64,000 nt of DNA from Catenovulum sediminis (GTDB lineage Bacteria > Pseudomonadota > Gammaproteobacteria > Enterobacterales > Alteromonadaceae). The notes under the pieces were generated by a model that worked only from the letters and a program-made list of their open reading frames with translations, did no database searches and had not been told where the DNA came from. The stretch spans positions 3,906,001 through 3,970,000 of the forward strand of contig NZ_CP041660.1 of NCBI RefSeq assembly GCF_007289895.1, given 5' to 3'. Position numbers and translations under genes: made by a program. Positions 1-9,018 of this stretch are shown here, piece by piece; the stretch's first letter is position 1, and every line of letters starts with the position of its first letter.

Positions 1-2003
1 GAAAGTACATAACGCTCGGATGGATCAACATTACAACGCCAATACTGTGAATCAAAGCGTTTTTCACCTATTTGATTTTTCGGATCAGTGAGTATATCCC
101 AATTAAACTCACCGGGTTGCGCTACGTCAGGCCATAGGTTAAAGATATCGTTTTTGAGTTGATTGATAGCATTTTGTTTAACTTTTTCTTTGCATTTTTT
201 AGGAAAGTCATGCTCCGTTTTAGGCGGGTATTCTGCTTGCGGGTAAGCATTACAAAAATAGCTGGCATTTTTAGGGTTAATACCCGTTGGCCAGTCTTCA
301 CGACACAATAGCTGATCCATGGCAGCCCAAGTATCAAAAGGTTCAACAAACCCACTTAAAACAGGTTTTTGGCCATTTTCTGGTAGATACGTCCAGCCCA
401 TTTCACTTTCTGTTTTATCTATCCAAAGTTGATATGCTTGCGTTGCCACCGTGCCAATTTTATCAACCATCCTCTTTAACTTACTATCCTGTGCCAGCAA
501 TTGAGGGCATAAATGTGGTATCGAACCAACAGAAATGCCAAATATCACAAGATCAAAATCAATGCCTTTTTTAAGAGACTTTTTTGGCAGCGGTTTGTTG
601 AAGTGTTGCTGATATATCTCGGGCCAGTCTGTCCAAAAAGATTCCAGATTTATATTGTGCTTTTTCAATAATTTAGCTTGTTCAGCATCAATTTCAGAAT
701 ATTTGGGTTGTGAAGGCCAACAGGGTAAATCTTTTACCATCACCAGCGGATCATATTCGTGGCTTTCATCAGCCAATGCAACTTGCTGAGTTATCCGAAT
801 CTCGTCAATGCTGTCATTTTTGGGAATCAGCTCGTCAACTTGATGAAAAAACTCAAATTTCACCCCACGACGTTTCAGCAACTGATATATTGGAGAAAAT
901 AAGGTATCTCCCATACCGGCCTGCATCTCCCACATAAAACCGCCACGATAACAAACGGCCATACGTAACATTGCCAAGACGGACACACCTGCTTCAATAT
1001 TAGGATTGTTAAAGTCGCCTTCAGGATAAGCAAAGGCTAAATCGTAAAACCCTCGAACGACCGCAGAATTGACTGTGAATTCAACATTTGCGCCTTGTAG
1101 AGTCAACCACTCTCGATAATCCCATTGATTTAAATAGGCAAAGCCACGGCTATGCACTTTATCCTGCAATAAACCGATAAATATAGTTAAGCCTAAATCA
1201 GCACAGATAAACAAACGACGAACTTCATCATGCGTATTGAGTAGATCTTCAAATTCATGTTTTAACCAAGCTCGCAATACCTTTAGCAAATACTGAATGA
1301 TACTTTCGTGTTTTTCTGCATTAGAAACCATCACTTGATGATTTTCTGGCAAGATTTTTTCAATAAACTCTAGAGACAACAAAATATCCTGGGAAAACTT
1401 GTCTTGTATTGCGTGCGCATCCATCTCAACATGCTCTGCAAGCTTTTGATACCAAGCCGTGTTTGCAACCCCTTGTTGTACATGGTTATCTAAAGTCGAA
1501 CTGACATGGCCTTTCATCGCCTTTAATTCGCGAATAAAATCTTTTAGATAAAAGTAAGCAGCTTTAAGAAATTCCCATACCGTCAGATCGAGCGTGCTGT
1601 TTGCTGGATTACCGGGTATATAAGGAAATTCGTTTGGCCATGTTTTCCATTGTTTATCGATATATTCTTGCAAAACAACAAAGTTTTGCGGTTTAAATGC
1701 CTCTTGCCAGGTTGCTAGCGGCATCTCTTTCGGTCTGGCCAAGTCATCATAAACTTTTTCTATGGTTTTAAACGAGTTTACGTATGCGCCAAACCAAATA
1801 TGTAATCCGTGTTCCTCTACGCGTTGGCCATACTCTGCATTACGCCCGCTTGCGCCTTTGCCACCAATACGCCAACCAAGTTGATAAACTGTAATATCAA
1901 ATTTTTCTTGCCAATTAGGCGATTCTGTTAAATAACATAATGATGTCATTGCTGAGACACCACCACCTAAAACCGCTATCTTTTGTTTTTCTGTCGAATT
2001 CAT
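1..2003 (-). CDS. FAD/NAD(P)-binding oxidoreductase, phytoene-desaturase-like (C-terminus cut by left edge)
   Basis: The reading frame opens with ATG at 2003 and stays open for 667 codons to the window edge, so the C-terminus is missing. The first residues form a dinucleotide-binding fold (KIAVLGGGVSAM, about residues 8-19), followed by a GWRIGGKGASGR segment and the signature EEHGLHIWFG. This combination is typical of phytoene-desaturase and amine-oxidase-like flavoproteins, where FAD is held by the N-terminal Rossmann fold. No signal peptide is visible, so it is probably cytoplasmic or peripheral to membrane. It is the downstream gene of a three-gene run with an acetoacetate-decarboxylase-like and an AttH/CrtC-like gene, with only 12 bp between it and the preceding stop. 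The family fits a desaturase or dehydrogenase of a lipid or isoprenoid substrate, but the substrate cannot be read from sequence. Confidence 0.75.
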   Translation of the reverse strand, partial: MNSTEKQKIAVLGGGVSAMTSLCYLTESPNWQEKFDITVYQLGWRIGGKGASGRNAEYGQRVEEHGLHIWFGAYVNSFKTIEKVYDDLARPKEMPLATWQEAFKPQNFVVLQEYIDKQWKTWPNEFPYIPGNPANSTLDLTVWEFLKAAYFYLKDFIRELKAMKGHVSSTLDNHVQQGVANTAWYQKLAEHVEMDAHAIQDKFSQDILLSLEFIEKILPENHQVMVSNAEKHESIIQYLLKVLRAWLKHEFEDLLNTHDEVRRLFICADLGLTIFIGLLQDKVHSRGFAYLNQWDYREWLTLQGANVEFTVNSAVVRGFYDLAFAYPEGDFNNPNIEAGVSVLAMLRMAVCYRGGFMWEMQAGMGDTLFSPIYQLLKRRGVKFEFFHQVDELIPKNDSIDEIRITQQVALADESHEYDPLVMVKDLPCWPSQPKYSEIDAEQAKLLKKHNINLESFWTDWPEIYQQHFNKPLPKKSLKKGIDFDLVIFGISVGSIPHLCPQLLAQDSKLKRMVDKIGTVATQAYQLWIDKTESEMGWTYLPENGQKPVLSGFVEPFDTWAAMDQLLCREDWPTGINPKNASYFCNAYPQAEYPPKTEHDFPKKCKEKVKQNAINQLKNDIFNLWPDVAQPGEFNWDILTDPKNQIGEKRFDSQYWRCNVDPSERYVL

Positions 2004-2015
2004 GTTAACGCTTCC

Positions 2016-2972
2016 TTAATTATTTTTTGCGATCTCAATGGCCGCATCCTGACTAAAATCAAACAGTACATTAAAAGGTAAAAGTGGTTTTTGTGGCTGC
2101 AATGAAATACCAAACATTTGATCGAGTGGAAAGGAAGCCAAATGTTGAATACTAAACTGATAATCATGGGTGTAAATGGTTGCACTATGCACTTTATCAA
2201 CTTTTGAAGGTGAGTGAATCAGCGCCTGATACAAAGCTTTTTCTGCTTTTCCGTCTGGATATTGTTTAAATAATAATTGGTCAATTTGTGGTGATATCAG
2301 TTGCGACAGTGATTGTTTGACTGCATTCCAATCAAAATCTAAAACACTTTCTGTCGATGATTGCAGCAGGGTTATCGCTTCTTTAAGAATTTCACCAAAG
2401 CCTGCCACTTTACGACTTTCACCTTTTTTTGTTAATGCCAGCTCTAGTATTGTATGTGGTGCTATTGTGGCATCCGGTGCGAACGCTTTAAAAGCGTCAA
2501 TAGTCAGTGAAAATTTTTCAGGCACCTCACCAATCGCCGGCATTTCATAGGTATTGGAGAAATACTTATTAAATCCCCAGATGAGCGTACCATTGAGCAA
2601 CGCATACAAGTTATTGACAACAATATAAGCAGGATAAAAGTAAACATGGTCCACTTTGTTGTTAACCATTTTAGCGATAGGAATCCAGATAATAATATCG
2701 GTTTCTTGACTCCATCCCTGATTGCTAAATGCTGGATTTGTGCTGAACATTTTTTCGATATCGGTAAAACTCAGCATTAAATAAGAGGATAGCGCTTTAA
2801 ACCTCACCCCTTCCATCTCAACTTTGTTAATCGTTGAATCAACATATGCCTGTATTTTGCTGATTTCACCTTTGACAAAAAAGCCATACATATTGGCATT
2901 GATCATTTTACAAGGTGGCTGAGAAACGACGTTGCTTAAATAGTGCTGATATTCAGGTAAATTATTATTCAT
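2016..2972 (-). CDS. Acetoacetate-decarboxylase-like protein
   Basis: 318 residues with no signal peptide or membrane segment. The central part (YFYPAYIVVNNLYALLNGT, then WGFNKYFSNTYEMP) resembles the acetoacetate decarboxylase (ADC) superfamily, where a lysine in a similar context forms the Schiff base; the lysine of GFNKY is a candidate but this is not proven. Many ADC-like proteins have aldolase or dehydratase activity instead of decarboxylase activity. The gene lies 13 bp after the AttH-like gene and 12 bp before the flavoprotein, on the same strand, so the three are probably one transcript. Assignment is to the superfamily only; the reaction is unknown. Confidence 0.6.
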   Translation of the reverse strand: MNNNLPEYQHYLSNVVSQPPCKMINANMYGFFVKGEISKIQAYVDSTINKVEMEGVRFKALSSYLMLSFTDIEKMFSTNPAFSNQGWSQETDIIIWIPIAKMVNNKVDHVYFYPAYIVVNNLYALLNGTLIWGFNKYFSNTYEMPAIGEVPEKFSLTIDAFKAFAPDATIAPHTILELALTKKGESRKVAGFGEILKEAITLLQSSTESVLDFDWNAVKQSLSQLISPQIDQLLFKQYPDGKAEKALYQALIHSPSKVDKVHSATIYTHDYQFSIQHLASFPLDQMFGISLQPQKPLLPFNVLFDFSQDAAIEIAKNN

Positions 2973-2985
2973 TATTATTTAATTC

Positions 2986-3978
2986 CTATAACCAATGTTT
3001 TCTGGGATAACCCACTAATTCAACATAGGCACTGCCTTGGTGATTGCCTTCAACCTTACAGGCACCTTCCCAGTATTTAATCAATAACCAATCTTCGTCT
3101 AATTCTTGATCCGCGACTAACGGGGTGACCACTAAATCATAGTCGCCCGTATTAATATGCCATTTTGCAGGATAGCGACGTCCACTGTTTGGACTGGTCC
3201 ACCAATCCAAAATCTCTATATGAAAATCTGACGCGCCTAATGCAATTGTTTCTCCAGCCGCATTCGTAATTGATCCCATGTGCTCTGATTGCCAGTGGTA
3301 GGCAAACAACATTATTTGTACGTTGCCTTCCAGTTGTATCGCAAACCATTGCCAGCCGACCAACATCGAAGCTTGTACCAACTCTCCGTATTGACGATCA
3401 AACCATAAATCACCACTGACAGTTTGTTTAACGCCCTTATGGCTTAGAGTTCCAACAGCTGCCATCATTTCGCGAGAATAATAATAGGTGTAACCACCAA
3501 ATTGATACTCGTGCTTTTCTCCACTGTAATGTAAAACAGGTTGTTTAATTTGTTCAGCTTGCAATTCAAACTTAAAGTCATCGACAGTAATAACCAGTGT
3601 ATCGTTGCCATTTCCTCCAATAGCCGAGCAGTTATTTAAAATATCATGCAAAGCAAAACCATTTTCTATATTTTTCGGCCGGCCCGGTATGTAAGTAACT
3701 TTACTATAAAATTTATCTGCATCGATATCGGTCACAGCAGCATTTAACATTTGCACCGTTGTTAAATCACTGGGGATTTTTTCACCATATATTTTATGGG
3801 CAAACAGCTCAAAAATATGCAATGCAGCAGCATCCACAGCAAAAAAACAAAGTTCAATGCCGTAACGTTTGCCATTGTTAGTTGTCAGTTGTCCCGTCCA
3901 ATACCACCATTGAATCAACTGGTTGTCCAAAAATGCATCGTCGGCAGGTAATGATATTTTGTGCTTGTTAGTTTTCAT
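2986..3978 (-). CDS. AttH/CrtC-like lipocalin-fold protein
   Basis: 330 residues from the chosen start at 3978, which has a good ribosome site (AAAAGGA) six bases upstream; a longer frame opens at 4038 but has no better signal. The N-terminal QWWYWTGQL, the WQWFAIQLEGN block and GDLWFDRQYGE match the tandem-lipocalin AttH / carotenoid 1,2-hydratase (CrtC) superfamily, whose members act on hydrophobic substrates such as acyclic carotenoids. No secretion signal is seen. It is the first gene of the cassette with the ADC-like and phytoene-desaturase-like genes. A CrtC-type relative next to a desaturase-type flavoprotein hints at an isoprenoid or polyene substrate, but no phytoene synthase or other classical carotenoid gene is in view. 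Confidence 0.65.
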   Translation of the reverse strand: MKTNKHKISLPADDAFLDNQLIQWWYWTGQLTTNNGKRYGIELCFFAVDAAALHIFELFAHKIYGEKIPSDLTTVQMLNAAVTDIDADKFYSKVTYIPGRPKNIENGFALHDILNNCSAIGGNGNDTLVITVDDFKFELQAEQIKQPVLHYSGEKHEYQFGGYTYYYSREMMAAVGTLSHKGVKQTVSGDLWFDRQYGELVQASMLVGWQWFAIQLEGNVQIMLFAYHWQSEHMGSITNAAGETIALGASDFHIEILDWWTSPNSGRRYPAKWHINTGDYDLVVTPLVADQELDEDWLLIKYWEGACKVEGNHQGSAYVELVGYPRKHWL

Positions 3979-4134
3979 TGTAATCCTTTTGATATTCATT
4001 ATTTTTTCAAACGCATTGTTCAGGCTATATGGGAACAACTCAATTCATCCATAAAGACAACCCAACTGAGTTATCTTAATCGGCTGGGTGAAAAACTACA
4101 ATAAAGGATATATTACAAAACTAAGCGAAATAAA

Positions 4135-4156
4135 AAAGCCGCATTCAAGCGGCTTT
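4135..4156 (-). terminator. Rho-independent terminator downstream of htpX
   Basis: An 8-bp perfect stem (AAAGCCGC / GCGGCTTT) with a 6-base loop, followed on the minus strand by a T run. It lies just past the htpX stop and also separates htpX from the left-edge cassette. Confidence 0.8.
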
Positions 4157-4199
4157 AATGAGGGGTTTATTTTACTTTGAAAGTGAATTGTTAATGCAT

Positions 4200-5072
4200 T
4201 TATCCTGCATTTTTTAATGCTTGAATTCTGTCATCTAATGGCGGATGACTGGCCAATAATGCCATCATTTTAGATTTATTATTGATACCAAAAGCCATCA
4301 TTGAGCCTTCCAATTTCGACTCTTGGCTGTACTTTAACTTTTCAAGTGCCGAAATCATTGATGTTTTACCTGCCAAATAAGCACCGCCTGCATCCGCTCT
4401 ATATTCACGTTTACGTGAGAACCAAGCAACAACCATACTGGCTAAAACACCAAACAATAATTCTAGAATAAATACCGTCACAAAATATGCAATGCCTCCC
4501 ATTCCACCTTCGTTATTATTACCACGTGTCGCGTTAGCAATAAATCCTGCAACGACACGCGCTAAAAATATCACAAAAGTATTTACCACACCCTGAATTA
4601 AAGTGAGTGTCACCATATCGCCATTGGCGACATGACTTACTTCATGGCCTAATACCGCTTCGGCTTCAGCTTTACTCATATTGTTTAATAACCCAGTACT
4701 GACCGCAACCAAAGCTTGGTTTTTATTGGCCCCTGTAGCAAACGCGTTCATTTCAGGTGAATCAAATATTGCAACTTCAGGCATACCAATATTCGCTTGT
4801 TTAGCTTGACGCCTAACTGTTTCTACTAGCCATTGCTCGGTTGCATTTCGCGGTGATTCGATAACAACCGCCCCCGTTGCGCGTTTCGCCATCCATTTAG
4901 ACATGAGTAGACTTATAAATGCGCCACCAAATCCAAATACGGCAGCAAACACCAATAAACCGCCCATTCCCTGTGAGTTAATGCCAAAGATAGAAAATAT
5001 TATGCTTAACGCGATGCTAAGTGTCAGCATGACAGCCAAGTTTGTAACTAAAAAAAGAATGATGCGTTTCAT
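4200..5072 (-). CDS. htpX: Protease HtpX, membrane zinc metalloprotease
   Basis: 290 residues from ATG 5072, the usual family length. This start has GGAGAA just upstream and gives the characteristic N-terminus [16 protein letters not shown]; a longer frame from 5108 adds 12 residues and is not favoured. Two membrane helices lie at about residues 4-27 and 37-56. The zinc site HEVSH is at 143-147 ([13 protein letters not shown]), with further membrane segments near 155-220. HtpX is an inner-membrane M48 peptidase that degrades misfolded membrane proteins together with FtsH. It is monocistronic, with a terminator downstream. Confidence 0.96.
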   Translation of the reverse strand: MKRIILFLVTNLAVMLTLSIALSIIFSIFGINSQGMGGLLVFAAVFGFGGAFISLLMSKWMAKRATGAVVIESPRNATEQWLVETVRRQAKQANIGMPEVAIFDSPEMNAFATGANKNQALVAVSTGLLNNMSKAEAEAVLGHEVSHVANGDMVTLTLIQGVVNTFVIFLARVVAGFIANATRGNNNEGGMGGIAYFVTVFILELLFGVLASMVVAWFSRKREYRADAGGAYLAGKTSMISALEKLKYSQESKLEGSMMAFGINNKSKMMALLASHPPLDDRIQALKNAG

Positions 5073-5152
5073 ATTTTCTCCGGTTAAATTGATCGCACAC
5101 AGCGACATAATATGTCCATCAAAAATAAAATCAATCTCTTTTACTCACTTTT

Positions 5153-5674
5153 TTATTTGCTTTTATGACCGAGTAATTGATCCCTGACATCTGGATATTC
5201 CGCTTCTTCTCCCAGCCAGATCATTAAAAAATCCTGACCAAAGTTTTGCGCGCTTATTGAACCAATTAATTGGTTGTTATAAAAGAAATAACTGCTAGCT
5301 TGCGCATCAATAAGTAACGTGAGTTCATCCCCCGCACTAATGTCTGGCCAGATATAAACGAGCTGATCCAACCATTTTTGGTGACTATCTGTGTACAGTT
5401 CCATTCTTTTCCACTGCTGCAGGGTTTCTTTTATCAATTCGTTTTTAGAAAAGTCTCTAAGATATCTGAGTCGAAGTGCTTGCTGGCTGTTTGTTTGATA
5501 ATACCAAGCATCATAGACCTGCCAGAACAATACCTTAAGTTGAGCACGCCCTGTTGGTTGTACAAATTGCCAAAATTTTTCTGGATGAGTATCAGTTGTT
5601 AAGGTTTTGGCGTTTTCTTCGGCTTGGCCTATACTCAAGCAAAATATCGACAGGAAAATTAGCAAAAGCTTCAT
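5153..5674 (-). CDS. Chalcone-isomerase-like periplasmic protein
   Basis: 173 residues with a clear signal peptide (MKLLLIFLSIFCLSIGQA). The rest (WQFVQPTGRAQLKVLFWQVYDAWYY, later SYFFYNNQLIGSI and FLMIWLGE) resembles the bacterial chalcone-isomerase-like family, which has the fold but usually not the plant enzyme's catalytic residues. It is the last gene of the operon running from 12597, starting 7 bp after the cyclopropane synthase stop. Such genes regularly accompany cfa, DUF1365 and photolyase in the photo-oxidative operons of gammaproteobacteria. A role with membrane lipids or fatty acids is inferred from context. Confidence 0.7.
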   Translation of the reverse strand: MKLLLIFLSIFCLSIGQAEENAKTLTTDTHPEKFWQFVQPTGRAQLKVLFWQVYDAWYYQTNSQQALRLRYLRDFSKNELIKETLQQWKRMELYTDSHQKWLDQLVYIWPDISAGDELTLLIDAQASSYFFYNNQLIGSISAQNFGQDFLMIWLGEEAEYPDVRDQLLGHKSK

Positions 5675-5681
5675 ACGATAT

Positions 5682-6941
5682 TCAACGGCTTAGGCTTGAA
5701 GCGGAAACAGAGCGGTTTTGCGGTTTGGCCAACACCACTTGCACAGTTGAAATCGCGCGCTCTCTAAAAGCACCTTCACAATAACAGAAATAAAATTCCC
5801 ACATTTTTTGAAATTCTTTTGAATAACCGAGTTTCTTTACCTGCTCGATATTATTAAAAAATCTAACTCGCCAATCATTCAAAGTTTGCGCGTAATGCAA
5901 ACCTATGTCTTCTAGGTTTCTCATCACCATATCTGTTGAGTGACTGACTTGTTTAGCCAACTCTTCGATTGAAGGTAAACAGCCCCCTGGAAAGATATAT
6001 TTTTGAATAAAATCGACGTGCGACAAATAATAACGATACCTTTGATCCGCAATAGTAATGGCTTGAATTAACATTTGCCCATTTTTTTTCAGCAAACTTG
6101 AGCATTGTTCAAAATAAGTTGGGTAATATTGATGGCCCACAGCTTCGATCATTTCAATAGATACGATACGGTCATATAAACCAGTAAGCTCACGATAATC
6201 CTTTTTCAAAACAGTAATTTTGTTTTCTAATCCAGCTTTTTTAACTGCCTCTAATGCATAGCGATATTGCGCGTCAGAAATAGTTGTGGTGGTCACTTTA
6301 CAGTTTGTGTATTGAGCCGCATAAATAGCAAAGCCACCCCATCCCGTGCCAATTTCTAACAAATGATGTGAGTCATCTAATTGCAACTTATCGCAAATAT
6401 GTTTGAGCTTCAACTGAGAGGCCTGCTCTAACGAAGTGTTTTCGTTTGGATATATGGCACTGGAATACATCATGCTGGGATCTAAAAATAACTGATAAAA
6501 ATCGTTACCCAAATCATAATGCGCAGAAATGTTGCGTTTTGCATTACTTTTATTATTACGATTTAGCCAATGCGCTAATTTTCTTACCGGCATCAAAACA
6601 TTGGTGTAGCCAGATTCTATTTGGTCTAGTGTATTTTCATTTGACACAAACAGACGAACTAAAGCTGTCAAGTCATCAACAGTCCACATACCCGCCATGT
6701 AAGCTTCAGCAGCCCCAATACTACCATCTAACATAATAAGTTGATAAAAACGACTTTGCTCAATTGTCAATTCTACTTTTAGATCACTATTGGCCATACC
6801 AAACTGGTAAATATTGCCGTTTTCTTTAAGTATTAAACAACCATGCTCTAGTTTTTCCAGTTTGTTCAATACTAAGTTTCGGGCAATCTTAGTGAACGGA
6901 CTTTCTGCGAGCATTGAGCCTGCGGTGTGCGTATCTGACAT
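5682..6941 (-). CDS. cfa: Cyclopropane-fatty-acyl-phospholipid synthase
   Basis: 419 residues, somewhat longer than the enterobacterial enzyme (about 380). The SAM-binding motif HLLEIGTGWGGFA is at 193-205, preceded by NISAHYDLGNDFYQLFLDPSMMYSS split over 137-161, a family hallmark, and followed by EMIEAVGHQYYPTYF. The enzyme transfers a methylene group from S-adenosylmethionine to unsaturated acyl chains of membrane phospholipids, acting as a soluble protein at the inner face of the membrane. It starts 1 bp after the DUF1365 gene and belongs to the photo-oxidative operon, where such synthases are thought to protect or alter unsaturated lipids under singlet oxygen. Confidence 0.93.
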   Translation of the reverse strand: MSDTHTAGSMLAESPFTKIARNLVLNKLEKLEHGCLILKENGNIYQFGMANSDLKVELTIEQSRFYQLIMLDGSIGAAEAYMAGMWTVDDLTALVRLFVSNENTLDQIESGYTNVLMPVRKLAHWLNRNNKSNAKRNISAHYDLGNDFYQLFLDPSMMYSSAIYPNENTSLEQASQLKLKHICDKLQLDDSHHLLEIGTGWGGFAIYAAQYTNCKVTTTTISDAQYRYALEAVKKAGLENKITVLKKDYRELTGLYDRIVSIEMIEAVGHQYYPTYFEQCSSLLKKNGQMLIQAITIADQRYRYYLSHVDFIQKYIFPGGCLPSIEELAKQVSHSTDMVMRNLEDIGLHYAQTLNDWRVRFFNNIEQVKKLGYSKEFQKMWEFYFCYCEGAFRERAISTVQVVLAKPQNRSVSASSLSR

Positions 6942-6942
6942 C

Positions 6943-7674
6943 TTATTCTCCAGTTTTTTTATGCTCTACATAACCATAAAATGGGGTGCCTTTAAGCCAC
7001 AATTTTAGTGCTTGCCAATAAATAGCGGTTAACATAGTTACGCTCATACATGGGAACCTGATCAACATACGCGTGTAGTTTTTTTGATTCAGCTCTTCTT
7101 TAACGAGCTGAATACCCGCTTCGAAAAATTTACGACCTTGTTTATAACTCGCGATTTTCAGTTGTAATTCTTCATCCATATCAGAAAACATCCATTGATA
7201 TTTAGAATCAATTTGATTGAATGGTGAAACATGAAAGTGTTTATCACATTGGAAGTGACTTTGCTTAGGCACCCAGTAATACGCTCTCTCATTCCAAGGT
7301 GTATTACTCACTTCCGCTAAAATCGAGCTGAGCTGTCCTGCGCTATACAAATAATAAAAATTAACTGGGCTAAAATAGAGGCCTAAAAACCTCAGTTGTC
7401 CTAACAAGATGACTTTGTCTATTTTATCTTTGGCGCCCAGTTGTTTAGCCTTGTCAATAACAGAGTACTTTAATGATAATTGCCCAGCACAATAGTCTTT
7501 GCGCTTAAATCTGCCCCAACTAAACCCAGCATTTGAGAATCCAACTAATTTTCTTGTCAGTAAATCGACTTCATCCAAATCGATCGCTAACATACTGATG
7601 GGATAGGTAAATTTATGTTGAGTCGGTGATAACCGACTATGAAATGTCTGCCCGCGATAAATGCAACTTCTCAT
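6943..7674 (-). CDS. DUF1365 family protein
   Basis: 243 residues, opening with the family-typical MRSCIYRGQTFHSRLSPTQH and containing the block FLGLYFSPVNFYYLY and NTPWNERAYYW, which are conserved in DUF1365. No signal peptide. Its start overlaps the stop of the FAD oxidoreductase by four bases (ATGA) and the cfa gene follows after one base, so all three are translationally coupled. DUF1365 is nearly always found between an amine-oxidase-like flavoprotein and a cyclopropane synthase, suggesting a shared step in fatty-acid modification; its biochemical role is not established. Confidence 0.85.
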   Translation of the reverse strand: MRSCIYRGQTFHSRLSPTQHKFTYPISMLAIDLDEVDLLTRKLVGFSNAGFSWGRFKRKDYCAGQLSLKYSVIDKAKQLGAKDKIDKVILLGQLRFLGLYFSPVNFYYLYSAGQLSSILAEVSNTPWNERAYYWVPKQSHFQCDKHFHVSPFNQIDSKYQWMFSDMDEELQLKIASYKQGRKFFEAGIQLVKEELNQKNYTRMLIRFPCMSVTMLTAIYWQALKLWLKGTPFYGYVEHKKTGE

Positions 7675-8921
7675 AGTGGTTCTGCTCCCAACATTTGACT
7701 AACGTCTAAAGCACTTCTTACACCATCTTCGTGAAAACCGTTAAACCAATATGCACCACAAAAATAACTATGCTTGAAGCCGTTTATTAATGCTCTTTTT
7801 TGCTGAGCTTTTAAACTCTTTTCACTGTAGACCGGATGGGCATAATCATACTCACCAATTATTTTTTCCTGCTGTATGAGCTCACACTGATTCAGAGTCA
7901 CACAAAATGTCGTATCAGACTGTAAACGTTGCAGGATATTCATATTATAGGTCAAGGTGGCAAAGTCGGGCTGTTTATCATCCAAATAATAATTCCATGC
8001 CGCCCAAGCAGCTTTTCGTTTAGGTAAAAGAGTTGTATCCGTGTGCAATATAACGCGGTTTTTTTTGTACGGTATATCCGATAAAACAGACACTTCTTCT
8101 GCCGTCGGATTGGCTAAAAGTGACAGGACTTGATCAGAGTGACAAGCAAAAATCACCTTATCATAATGCTCTAACTGGCCATTGACCATCACTTGTACGC
8201 CGCTTGCTGTTCTAATGACACGACTCACTTCAGACTTTAGTTTTACACTATTTTTGATTAACGGATATAACGCATCGATGTAACGAGCAGAGCCACCTTT
8301 AATCACTTTCCACTGCGGCCTATCTTGGACGTTTAGTAAACCGTGATTTTCAAAAAAACGCATAAAAAATCTAAGCGGGAAGTCTTTCATTGCGGGCAAG
8401 CCAGAAGACCAAATTGCAGCGCCCATCGCTAAAATATAATGGGTCGCAAAATAGTCAGAAAATCCATTGTTCTTTAAAAAATGACCGAGTGTGTCGTCCA
8501 GTTGAGAACTATTTTGAGATAACAGGCGTTTACCTAACTTATTGAATCGGAGAATTTCTCCAATAAAACGATAAAAGCTAGGCTTAAACAAGTTTCGTCT
8601 TTGTGCAAATAAGCTATTTAGATTATTGCCATTATATTCCAATCCAGACTGTTTATTGGTGACGCTAAAACTCATCTCTGTATCTTGAAATTCGACACCT
8701 AAGGTGTTTATAAATTTATTAAAGCTTGGATATGTCCAATCATTGAAAACAATAAACCCAGTATCGATTGCGAGCCGTTGTCCATTATGCTCAATCTCTT
8801 TTGTCGCAGTATGCCCGCCTAAAACGTTATTTTTTTCAAACAAAGTAACGTCATGCAAGTTACACAAACGCCAAGTTGCGATTAAGCCTGAAATCCCCGA
8901 TCCTATTACCGCTATTTTCAT
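7671..8921 (-). CDS. FAD-dependent amine-oxidase-like oxidoreductase of the cfa operon
   Basis: 416 residues. The FAD-binding motif is KIAVIGSGISGLIATWRL (residues 2-19), followed by the acidic end of strand two (LFEKNNVLGGHTA) and, near the C-terminus, YFCGAYWFNGFHEDGVRSAL, the flavin-contacting region of this family. It is the standard partner of DUF1365 and cyclopropane synthase. A 97-bp gap separates it from the SDR gene upstream; that gap is rich in TTATTG-like low-complexity sequence and could hold an internal promoter. The substrate is unknown; an unsaturated acyl chain is the likely guess from context. It belongs to the same broad superfamily as the left-edge flavoprotein but is not a close copy. 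Confidence 0.85.
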   Translation of the reverse strand: MKIAVIGSGISGLIATWRLCNLHDVTLFEKNNVLGGHTATKEIEHNGQRLAIDTGFIVFNDWTYPSFNKFINTLGVEFQDTEMSFSVTNKQSGLEYNGNNLNSLFAQRRNLFKPSFYRFIGEILRFNKLGKRLLSQNSSQLDDTLGHFLKNNGFSDYFATHYILAMGAAIWSSGLPAMKDFPLRFFMRFFENHGLLNVQDRPQWKVIKGGSARYIDALYPLIKNSVKLKSEVSRVIRTASGVQVMVNGQLEHYDKVIFACHSDQVLSLLANPTAEEVSVLSDIPYKKNRVILHTDTTLLPKRKAAWAAWNYYLDDKQPDFATLTYNMNILQRLQSDTTFCVTLNQCELIQQEKIIGEYDYAHPVYSEKSLKAQQKRALINGFKHSYFCGAYWFNGFHEDGVRSALDVSQMLGAEPL

Positions 8922-9018
8922 ATCATGCTCTAGTTAGATTAATTATGTTGTCATTGACTGCGTGTTATTATTGTTATTGTGTTTGTTATTGTTAAGAGTC
9001 CGATAAACGCACCGTCAA

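Noticed and set aside
1-8921. The two flavoproteins at 1-2003 and 7671-8921 as copies of one gene
   Set aside because: They share only the FAD-binding superfamily; length, signatures and neighbours differ.
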